Below, one piece after another: positions 16,152 through 23,353 of a stretch of DNA of 64,000 bases. Source of the stretch: an uncultured Alteromonadaceae bacterium (GTDB taxonomy: Bacteria > Pseudomonadota > Gammaproteobacteria > Enterobacterales > Alteromonadaceae). The notes beneath the pieces were generated by a model. It was not told where the DNA came from. It worked only from the letters and a program-made list of their open reading frames with translations, and searched no databases. Position numbers and translations under genes: made by a program. The stretch is taken from assembly GCA_947501935.1 (NCBI GenBank), contig CANMXU010000009.1, positions 1-64,000 on the forward strand, read 5' to 3'. Each line of letters starts with the position of its first letter. The stretch's first letter is position 1.

Positions 16152-17423
16152 CTACCCTTTAATTTTTTCAAATAACTTTAATGCTTCCATTAAGGCGCGA
16201 CCATTATGATATGGCCCTTTCCAAAAACCGGCCTTATAAATTTCTTCATGGTTTGGTTGATCTAATGTAGATAACCAATACCACTCTCCTTGTTCACTAT
16301 CAAGGTGATGCATTTTAATAAAGGCCCAAATATTAAGCGCGGCATTAAAGTATGCCTGTTCGCCGGTTAATACATATGCATTAACAAAACCAACTAGCGC
16401 TTCCGCTTGTATCCACCAACAGCTTTGTTCGTGTACTTCACCGCTTTTAAAATCAATTTCATCAAGTACTTGGCCATGTTTACCAATACCTTCATCTAAG
16501 CAGGTTTCCGCAAGTTTCACTACAGTTGGCAGTACTTTAGCATTCATTTTATTATCATTTAACGCCAGCAAGGCTTTATGTAATAGCCAGCTACATTCAA
16601 TATCATGCCCATAAGAATACGCTTGTGAATAGTCACCCCAGTGACGGCACATAAATAAACGTAAGTGATAACTGGCATGGTCAACAATTTCACCCTGAAA
16701 ATAATTAATAAGCCTTTTTAGCGCCGTTTTTACTGCTGGTGTTGGATAGATTTTTTGTAAATTGGTATACGCTTCTAAAACATGTAAATGGGTATTCATG
16801 GTTTTAGGAAAGTTGGCATCTTTTTCACTTAAGCGCATGTCGGATATTTCTTGCCAGTCGTGTGAAAACGCCTCTAGGTAACCGCCTAACTCGTGGTCTA
16901 AAGTATGCTGCTCTAATAACTCAAAATAGCTTAACGCTTTTTCAATGGCGAGCTGATCACCGGTTAATTGGTAATAAGACGATAACGCATAAATGGCAAA
17001 CGACTGCGCGTAAGTTTGTTTTTTTCCGTCAATCACCTTGCCGGTATGGTCAAGCTCCCAAACCACACCACCAAAGTTTTCATCATCAAAATAGTTTAAT
17101 AAATATTGATAGGCTCGGGTGGCTAGCATTTTACTTTGAGCACAATTATTGTGCATTGCCGCTTCACTAAAAAACCATAAAATGCGCGTATTTAAAACAA
17201 TGCCTTTACTGGCAGCAGCGCGTACTTGATTGTTATTTGAAATTTCACCAAAAAAACCACCGTGTTGATGGTCAACCGAATGCTCTTGCCACCACTTGCT
17301 AACACTTTCAAGTTGATGCTCAAACTCAGCACTTAAGTCATCAAGAAGCGCCGCGCTGATCATAGTTGATTGATTCGCTTTCATTTTACATATTGCTTCT
17401 GGCAATAGTTCGCTGCTGCTCAT
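16152..17423 (-). CDS. Cellobiose/mannobiose 2-epimerase (AGE superfamily)
   Basis: 423 residues, slightly longer than typical (about 390-410) through an N-terminal extension. The (alpha/alpha)6-barrel motifs of cellobiose 2-epimerase are present: 'NTRILWFFSEA', 'HLHVLEAYTNL', 'YGHDIECSWLLHKAL', 'EQSCWWIQAEALVGF' and 'GPYHNGRALMEAL', with the family's essential Arg and His residues. The enzyme interconverts the reducing-end glucose and mannose of beta-1,4-disaccharides. Placed 12 nt after the GH130 gene, it should turn mannobiose into mannosyl-glucose, the substrate of that phosphorylase. AGGA lies 7 nt before the start. Cytoplasmic: no signal peptide. Confidence 0.9.
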   Translation of the reverse strand: MSSSELLPEAICKMKANQSTMISAALLDDLSAEFEHQLESVSKWWQEHSVDHQHGGFFGEISNNNQVRAAASKGIVLNTRILWFFSEAAMHNNCAQSKMLATRAYQYLLNYFDDENFGGVVWELDHTGKVIDGKKQTYAQSFAIYALSSYYQLTGDQLAIEKALSYFELLEQHTLDHELGGYLEAFSHDWQEISDMRLSEKDANFPKTMNTHLHVLEAYTNLQKIYPTPAVKTALKRLINYFQGEIVDHASYHLRLFMCRHWGDYSQAYSYGHDIECSWLLHKALLALNDNKMNAKVLPTVVKLAETCLDEGIGKHGQVLDEIDFKSGEVHEQSCWWIQAEALVGFVNAYVLTGEQAYFNAALNIWAFIKMHHLDSEQGEWYWLSTLDQPNHEEIYKAGFWKGPYHNGRALMEALKLFEKIKG

Positions 17424-17435
17424 AGTTTCGTCCTG

Positions 17436-18599
17436 TTAACTATTGTTGTGATCGATAAGGTTATTGATGGTTTGCACAGAAGCTGCTGATTTCAGCCCAT
17501 CTTCTGGAGTGTTGATAACATAATCAACGAGCTGGTCAATACTTGAAGTCGCTACATGCATGCGGGTGTCTGATGAGGCGTAATAAATGAATACTTCATT
17601 GTTTTCATTGACGATCCAGCCATTACTGAAGACCACGTTCGAAACATCACCAAGGCGCTCACCATGTTGCGGCGCAATAAAATGTCCACCTGGGCGATGC
17701 GACACTACCCATGGGCGTTCCAGTTCGGTCATAAACATATACAATACATAACGTAAACCCGCTGCGGTGTTTCTTACCGCATGAGCTAAATGCAACCAAC
17801 CTTGGTCAGTTTTAATTGGCGCAGGCCCTTGACCATTTTTAATTTCTTTAATGGTGTGGTATTCCTTACCATCAACAATCACTTCTTCGTGAATCACCGC
17901 ATTTTCCATACTCTCGGTTAAACCCCAACCGATACCACCACCTGAGCCAACACTAATAAAACCGTCTTGTGGGCGAGTATATAAAGCATATTTTCCGTCA
18001 ATAAACTCTGGGTGAAGTACCACATTACGTTGCTGGCCTGAATAAGTAACTAAATCGGGTAAGCGCTGCCAATTATCTAAATCTTTTGTGCGAGCAATAC
18101 CACATTGCGCCGTGGCTGCAGATAAGTCGTGCGGTTGTTCAAAGTCTTTTCGCTCGGTACAAAACAAGCCGTAAATATAGCCATCTTGATGAGCAACTAA
18201 ACGCATGTCGTAAACATTGGTATCAGGCTGCTCGGTTTCAGGTAAGGTGATTGGTCGGTTACGGAAAGTAAAATTATCAATGCCGTTATCACTTTCTGCG
18301 ATAGCAAAATATGATTTTCGGTCATTACCTTCAACCCTCACTGCAAGCACATATTTATTATTAAACAAAATAGCGCCTGAGTTAAAAGTGGCATTTACGC
18401 CAATACGCTCTAACAACATAGGGTTAGTGGCTTGTTTAAGGTCATAACGCCAATTTACCGGTATATGTTCGCCGGTAATAATGGCATTTTGCCAGCGCTG
18501 GTAAATGCCATTATTGCTGGCCAATGGGGTATTAGGTTGTGCTAGCAAGGCTTCTTGCTTAGCAAGTAACTGCTTTAATTTTTGTTCAAACGTATTCAT
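17436..18599 (-). CDS. GH130 4-O-beta-D-mannosyl-D-glucose phosphorylase
   Basis: 387 residues, full length for GH130 subfamily 1. The five-bladed propeller motifs are clear: 'NATFNSGAI', 'VLAVRVEGNDRKSYFAIAES', 'NVYDMRLV' with the catalytic Asp at 131, 'HPEFIDGKYALYTRPQDGF', 'GIGWGL', 'GQGPAPIKTDQGWL' and 'FSNGWI'. The enzyme splits mannosyl-beta-1,4-glucose with phosphate into mannose 1-phosphate and glucose in the cytoplasm. It leads the operon GH130-epimerase-GH-A hydrolase, an operator lies about 110 bp upstream (18710-18723), and the divergent gene is the phosphomannomutase that uses its product. Subfamily 2 (mannosyl-mannose phosphorylase) is less likely because the epimerase is next door. 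Confidence 0.93.
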   Translation of the reverse strand: MNTFEQKLKQLLAKQEALLAQPNTPLASNNGIYQRWQNAIITGEHIPVNWRYDLKQATNPMLLERIGVNATFNSGAILFNNKYVLAVRVEGNDRKSYFAIAESDNGIDNFTFRNRPITLPETEQPDTNVYDMRLVAHQDGYIYGLFCTERKDFEQPHDLSAATAQCGIARTKDLDNWQRLPDLVTYSGQQRNVVLHPEFIDGKYALYTRPQDGFISVGSGGGIGWGLTESMENAVIHEEVIVDGKEYHTIKEIKNGQGPAPIKTDQGWLHLAHAVRNTAAGLRYVLYMFMTELERPWVVSHRPGGHFIAPQHGERLGDVSNVVFSNGWIVNENNEVFIYYASSDTRMHVATSSIDQLVDYVINTPEDGLKSAASVQTINNLIDHNNS

Positions 18600-18709
18600 T
18601 GTGCTACTACCGCTTTTAAACTGTACCAGTTGCTGAAGTCCCTATCGAGAATAGCTAATCGAAAACAGTCAAATTAAAGTGCTATTTCGAAACAGTTATT
18701 CAAAACATT

Positions 18710-18723
18710 AGTAACCGGTTACA
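18710..18723. promoter_or_regulatory. LacI-family operator for the GH130 operon
   Basis: AGTAACCGGTTACA, 13 of 14 positions of the locus consensus, 110 bp upstream of the GH130 start. The divergent phosphomannomutase gene has its own box 173 bp away. Confidence 0.75.
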
Positions 18724-18882
18724 GTCAAAGTTAAAAAAAACCGCAAGTTTACTTTGAAGTTCACTTACGAAAATTGAAACCATTGCCTATGACAAAACAT
18801 TGTAATATCGATTGCTAGAAGCACTTTTCATCTGAGCACTTCACGCTAATTCGGTTTAATGTAATGGTATTGCCTTTATTAA

Positions 18883-18896
18883 TGTAACCGGTTACT
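18883..18896. promoter_or_regulatory. LacI-family operator for manB
   Basis: TGTAACCGGTTACT, 13 of 14 consensus positions, ending 110 bp before the start at 19007. The distance mirrors that of the box on the GH130 side. Confidence 0.75.
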
Positions 18897-19006
18897 ATTA
18901 ATTTCACCAGTATTATTTACAATAAATATGCGATAGATTGATTAGGTCATGAAAAACATTGATTTTATTTGCACCATCGCCATCGCTTCACCGAGGATTT
19001 ATACAG

Positions 19007-20362
19007 ATGTACAAGCTCAAATGTTTTAAAGCGTATGACGTGCGTGGACAAGTACCTAGCGAATTAAACCATGATATTGCCTATCGCATTGGTCGAGCTT
19101 ATGCGCAATTTTTATCTGCTAAACAGGTGATTGTTGGTCATGATATTCGCTTAACCAGTCCAGAACTGAGTGCCGCTTTAGTTGACGGTTTAACCGACGG
19201 CGGTGTTGATGTGTTACATATTGGCCAATGTGGCACTGAAGAAGTATATTTTGCGACTTTTCATTTAAATACTTGTGGTGGAATTTGCATTACTGCCAGC
19301 CATAATCCTAAAGAATTCAATGGCATGAAGTTTGTGCAAGCACAAGCTAAACCGATAAGTGGCGATTCCGGCTTAAAAGATATTCAGCGTTTAGTTGAAG
19401 AAAATAATTTTCCCACCGTGCTTAAGGCCAACAAAGGCCAAGTTACAAACATTAGTATTGCTCAAGCCTATACCGAGCACTTATTAACTTATATCGACAG
19501 CACTAAACTTAAACCGATGAAAGTAGTGACCAATGCTGGCAATGGCGGCGCTGGTGAAATTATTGACCGCTTAACTGAGCATTTACCTTTTGAATTTATA
19601 AAGCTCAACCATAGTGCTGACGGTAACTTTCCTAATGGCGTTCCTAACCCATTATTGCCTGAAAATAGAACCGATACCGTTGCGGCAATTAAAAATCATC
19701 AAGCGGATTTTGGCATTGCTTGGGATGGCGATTTCGACCGCTGTTTCTTTTTTGATGAAAACGGCGAATTTGTTGAAGGTTATTACATTGTAGGATTGCT
19801 CGCGACCATGTTATTAGCACAGCATCCCAATGAAAAAATAGTGCACGACCCACGTTTATTTTGGAATACCCAAGACATAGTTGCAGAGCATGGTGGCAGT
19901 TGCGTGCAAAGTAAAACCGGTCATGCTTTTATTAAAGAATGTATGCGCAAAGAAGACGCTATTTACGGTGGTGAAATGAGTGCTCATCACTATTTTAAAG
20001 ACTTTGCCTACTGCGACAACGGCAACATCCCGTGGTTACTGATCAGCTCATTAATGAGTCAAACCGGCAAAACGTTATCCTCACTAATTGCCGAACGTAA
20101 AGCCTGTTATCCTTGTAGTGGCGAAATTAATACCAAGGTAGCTGATCCCGTTAGCTTAATAGCCGCTATTGAACAACAATATTGCTCAACAGCTACCAGT
20201 GTCGATCACACCGATGGTTTAAGTATCAGTTTTGAAAATTGGCGCTTTAATCTAAGAATGTCAAATACTGAACCTTTGCTAAGACTTAATGTTGAAAGTA
20301 AAAACGATGTAATTTTAATGCAAGAAAAAACAGCTGAATTACTGGCGACTATTTCAGCATAA
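19007..20362 (+). CDS. manB: Phosphomannomutase (ManB/CpsG type)
   Basis: About 451 residues from ATG 19007; this start has AGGA 9 nt upstream and gives 'MYKLKCFKAYDVRGQ', which matches the N-terminus of E. coli CpsG. The alpha-D-phosphohexomutase signature is complete: 'TASHNP' with the phosphoserine, metal loop 'DGDFDRC', sugar loop 'GGEMSAHHYF' and phosphate loop 'RMSNTEPLLRLNVE'. It interconverts mannose 1-phosphate and mannose 6-phosphate. In biosynthesis it works toward GDP-mannose; here, divergent from the GH130 phosphorylase and under the shared operator, it should work in the catabolic direction. The next gene, an esterase, starts 60 nt later and is probably co-transcribed. Confidence 0.93.
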   Translation: MYKLKCFKAYDVRGQVPSELNHDIAYRIGRAYAQFLSAKQVIVGHDIRLTSPELSAALVDGLTDGGVDVLHIGQCGTEEVYFATFHLNTCGGICITASHNPKEFNGMKFVQAQAKPISGDSGLKDIQRLVEENNFPTVLKANKGQVTNISIAQAYTEHLLTYIDSTKLKPMKVVTNAGNGGAGEIIDRLTEHLPFEFIKLNHSADGNFPNGVPNPLLPENRTDTVAAIKNHQADFGIAWDGDFDRCFFFDENGEFVEGYYIVGLLATMLLAQHPNEKIVHDPRLFWNTQDIVAEHGGSCVQSKTGHAFIKECMRKEDAIYGGEMSAHHYFKDFAYCDNGNIPWLLISSLMSQTGKTLSSLIAERKACYPCSGEINTKVADPVSLIAAIEQQYCSTATSVDHTDGLSISFENWRFNLRMSNTEPLLRLNVESKNDVILMQEKTAELLATISA

Positions 20363-20421
20363 AAACGCACACTTATAATCGATAAAATCCAAAAAATAAC
20401 AAAGCTTAAAATGAGACTGTA

Positions 20422-21513
20422 ATGTTACCTAAAACGCTAATTTTAAAATTGTATATCGCCGTGTTATTCACGCTTTCTGCATGTAGTTTAACTCCATCTA
20501 AAAGTCATTTTATTGCAGCCGACAATGGCCATTTTCAATATAGCGGTCGTATTGATTTTAGCAATAAAAAAGCGCCGTTACTGTCGTGGGCTGGCAGTTC
20601 AGTTACCACACAATTTACCGGTAGCCAGTTAAGCATTACCCTAGATGATCACCAAGGTGATAACTACTTTAATGTTTTCATTGATGAAAATTGGGCAGAG
20701 CCAATTATTATCGACTGTAAAAAAGGCTTACATAATTACCCTATTGCCAACAACTTAAGCGCTGGCACCCATCAATTAACGCTATTTAAACGCACAGAAG
20801 GTGAAGAAGGTAATACCGCTTTTATTGGCCTTGGTTTAGAGAGTACTGGAAAGCTTGTTGCACCTAAACCACAACCGATTAGAAAAATAGAATTTATTGG
20901 TGACTCTATTACCAGTGGTATGGGCAATGAAGCGCCAATAGCAGGTGTTGACAATAAAGCCGCAGAAAAAAATAATTACCTTGCCTATGGCGCAATTACC
21001 GCAAGAGCACTTAATGCCCAATACCGGAGTATTTCACAAAGCGGCATTGGCATTATGATCAGTTGGTTTGACTTCACCATGCCTGATTTTTTTACCCAGC
21101 TAAACGCGAAAGGAAACAATGACTCGGTGTGGGATTTTAGCCAATGGCAAGCTGACGTTGTGGTGGTAAACCTTTTTCAAAACGACAGCTGGTTAGTAGA
21201 TGAACGTTTATCACCCGTTCCTACAGATAAACAGCGTATTGCCGCTTATGTTACATTTTTAAATAGCATTCGTACCGTTTACCCTAACAGTTATATTGTC
21301 GCCGCTTTAGGCAGTATGGATGCCACTAAACCTGGTTCAAAGTGGCCAGATTATATCACTCAAGCTGTTAGCCAATTTAAACAGCAAAATGATAGCAACA
21401 TCGACCCGTTCTTTTTTGCATTTACCGGCTTTGAAAAACACCCAAGAGTTAAACACCACCAAGCTAATGCTCAAGCTTTAACTACTTTTATTAAAGATAA
21501 AATGGAATGGTAA
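20422..21513 (+). CDS. CE2-like SGNH acetylesterase lipoprotein
   Basis: 363 residues with a lipoprotein signal (LFTLSACS, cysteine about residue 21). An N-terminal beta-sandwich of about 110 residues ('FQYSGRIDFSNKKAPLLSWAG', split here as a short motif) precedes an SGNH hydrolase domain with nucleophile Ser162 in 'FIGDSITSGMGNE', the Asn block 'VVNLFQNDSW' and a C-terminal 'HPRVKHHQAN' that supplies the catalytic His. This two-domain plan is that of carbohydrate esterase family 2, which removes 6-O-acetyl groups from mannan and other polysaccharides. Its place behind manB in the mannan regulon supports acetyl-mannan de-esterification in the periplasm or at the outer membrane. Confidence 0.85.
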   Translation: MLPKTLILKLYIAVLFTLSACSLTPSKSHFIAADNGHFQYSGRIDFSNKKAPLLSWAGSSVTTQFTGSQLSITLDDHQGDNYFNVFIDENWAEPIIIDCKKGLHNYPIANNLSAGTHQLTLFKRTEGEEGNTAFIGLGLESTGKLVAPKPQPIRKIEFIGDSITSGMGNEAPIAGVDNKAAEKNNYLAYGAITARALNAQYRSISQSGIGIMISWFDFTMPDFFTQLNAKGNNDSVWDFSQWQADVVVVNLFQNDSWLVDERLSPVPTDKQRIAAYVTFLNSIRTVYPNSYIVAALGSMDATKPGSKWPDYITQAVSQFKQQNDSNIDPFFFAFTGFEKHPRVKHHQANAQALTTFIKDKMEW

Positions 21514-21682
21514 ATATGAACTAATTTCAAAAATGGTGACTTAAAATATAATAACTAATATGCACAATAAGACAGTTAGTTCTTTGTAATTATTAGTTAT
21601 TACGTTAAATTGATGTTTATGGTATGCCTACCATTTCAATTAAAATGGACGAGCTAGAATACAACACATACAAGGACTTAAT

Positions 21683-22234
21683 TTGAAACTATATTTATTC
21701 ATCATTGTTGCTTTGCTTAGCGCATGTAGCTCAACACCCGAGCAAACTACACAACAAACACAACAAACACAACAAACACAAAATCCCCCCTCTCAAAACG
21801 AAATACCACAATCCAAAAAAGTATATTTTTTTCAACATAAAATACTACCTGAGTGGACATTTACCACTGATGGAAAATTCTATTCAGACCTACTAATGGG
21901 CAACCTGAGTAAGTTAAAAACTGCTGCCACTGAAGTGGTTTCAGCTGAATATGCTAGCGGTTTAAAAAGCAAAGTCATTGCAAATGAAAACGCTGTTTTA
22001 ATTACGTTCCCTAAACCTGAAGGTTTAACTAACTGCTTTTTTGTATTAATTAAAAAGTCTGAAAATAGCTTTGCTTTTTATACCTATGAGAAAACATTAA
22101 GTTTTGGTGAAGATGACAAAGTTGCAGGTGTTGTTGGCAGTTGGTCAGAAGAAGGAAACCATGGAAATCACGGTGGCAGAACCTATAGCAAAGCAGCTGA
22201 CTTTATTGCTGACATTCTCAACAATAATAGCTAA
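21683..22234 (+). CDS. Hypothetical lipoprotein with Gln/Thr repeat linker
   Basis: 183 residues starting at TTG 21683, which has AAGGA 6 nt upstream. A lipobox (ALLSACS) is followed by a QTQ-type low-complexity linker of about 15 residues, encoded by a tandem 9-bp DNA repeat, and then a domain of about 130 residues. No family recognised. The domain has 'NCFFVLIKKSENSFAFYTYE', a histidine/glycine stretch (EGNHGNHGGRTY) and a C-terminal helix. The linker probably spaces the domain from the membrane. It follows the esterase by 169 bp with no operator of its own. Confidence 0.7.
   Translation: MKLYLFIIVALLSACSSTPEQTTQQTQQTQQTQNPPSQNEIPQSKKVYFFQHKILPEWTFTTDGKFYSDLLMGNLSKLKTAATEVVSAEYASGLKSKVIANENAVLITFPKPEGLTNCFFVLIKKSENSFAFYTYEKTLSFGEDDKVAGVVGSWSEEGNHGNHGGRTYSKAADFIADILNNNS
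21745..21782 (+). repeat. Tandem 9-bp repeat (ACAACAAAC unit)
   Basis: The unit ACAACAAAC occurs about four times in a row inside the lipoprotein gene and encodes the QTQ linker. As the unit is a multiple of three, copy changes would keep the frame. Confidence 0.8.
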
Positions 22235-22290
22235 GACCTGTTTATCAACATCCAAAAGGTTTAGCCATACTCAGAAGCTTTAAAGATAAT

Positions 22291-22315
22291 CAGTTAAGAT
22301 ATTAAACCTTAACTG
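22291..22315. terminator. Hairpin between convergent genes
   Basis: CAGTTAAG (22291-22298) pairs with CTTAACTG (22308-22315) in the gap between the plus-strand lipoprotein gene and the minus-strand solute-binding gene. It is AT-rich and has short T runs, so it is only a moderate terminator candidate. Confidence 0.4.
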
Positions 22316-22347
22316 TTATTCATTACTTTAAAGCAAATAGAGCGGCA

Positions 22348-23115
22348 TTAATGAAGGTACTTTTTATATATTAAGGTTAAAGCTCCTGATTGATGTAATT
22401 CCGTGATGGTGTCACTAAATAGCTTAACTACGCAAGTGGGTGTGTCTTTGTGAAAAACATAGTTTGATAGCGATTGGTCGTCCAACACCAATAGTGGCAC
22501 AATGCTGCCTTTATCAAAGCCTAGTTTTCTCGATTGAAAAAAAGCGACCTCTTCGGCATAGGCAATTGCGTCAACTCGCTCGTACGCTAACATTTTCAAC
22601 ATATTTGATGCCGAAGTTGTTTCTACTTGTGTCGCAGGGAAGTTATAATTATCCAGCAAATGCTGACCTATATCTTCCCTTACCACCGCAATAACAAGGT
22701 CTTCATGTTTCATCACCTGTATTCTTTTTAGCTCCTTTTTTAAGACCATAATTGAGGTTTTGGCAAGAATAGGTAAAGGCACTAAGGAAAAGGTACTATG
22801 ACGCTGGACGGTACTGGTCATAGAGTAAGCAGCAAAATCTGGGCTAACTTGCATGGTGCGATAAAGCCGAGCCCATGGCACTATCGCGATATTTTCATCG
22901 CTTAGCTCAATTTCTAGTTTGTTATATACCAAATAAAGTACATCAGTAAAAATTCCGATAACTTTACCTGATTCATCAGGATAGTTAAAAGGCGGGTAAT
23001 CTTCTGCTAGCCAAGAGATATTCTTTAAGGCGGCTTTGGTCGATGATGGGTCGCAAGCCAATGACGAAAAAGTTGTGGTAAAGCATAACAAGCATAGCGA
23101 AATGAAACGTATCAT
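22348..23115 (-). CDS. Periplasmic solute-binding-like protein (SBP family 3 fold)
   Basis: 255 residues with a signal peptide (cleavage near 'SSLACD'). The two-lobed family 3 pattern is visible: 'WLAEDYPPFNYPDESGKVIGIFTDVL' region near residues 33-58 (aromatic and Pro-rich ligand entry), 'VPWARLYRTM', 'IAVVREDIGQHLL' and 'DAIAYAE'. This subgroup (about 250 residues) is common in marine gammaproteobacteria, often without ABC permease partners, as here. It may bind an amino-acid-like ligand or feed a sensor kinase elsewhere. It stands alone between two mannan operons and has no operator box, so it is probably a bystander. Confidence 0.75.
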   Translation of the reverse strand: MIRFISLCLLCFTTTFSSLACDPSSTKAALKNISWLAEDYPPFNYPDESGKVIGIFTDVLYLVYNKLEIELSDENIAIVPWARLYRTMQVSPDFAAYSMTSTVQRHSTFSLVPLPILAKTSIMVLKKELKRIQVMKHEDLVIAVVREDIGQHLLDNYNFPATQVETTSASNMLKMLAYERVDAIAYAEEVAFFQSRKLGFDKGSIVPLLVLDDQSLSNYVFHKDTPTCVVKLFSDTITELHQSGALTLIYKKYLH

Positions 23116-23260
23116 TTATCTCAGTCCTTACCTTTTGCCGTCAATGTAAAGTATACCGATTAAGTTTAGTTGGATTATATTAAGTGTGTGGAAATAATTA
23201 ATTGCTAACTACGCGACCAAGTCGCTACCGTTAATAATAAAATTTAAACCAGCAAAAATA

Positions 23261-23285
23261 AAAACGCCCTGCATTGCGGGGCGTT
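23261..23285 (-). terminator. Rho-independent terminator of the second mannanase gene
   Basis: AACGCCC (23263-23269) pairs with GGGCGTT (23279-23285). Read on the minus strand the GC-rich stem is followed by TTTTTATTTTT, 70 bp after the mannanase stop. Confidence 0.85.
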
Positions 23286-23353
23286 GTAGCGGTTCATTTA
23301 AATTTACTCACTTTATTTTCGATCAATGAACACATTCGAGTAAGTATTTTCAG

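Noticed and set aside
21745-21782. Short tandem repeat considered as a CRISPR-like array
   Set aside because: The units are contiguous 9-mers without spacers and encode a protein linker.
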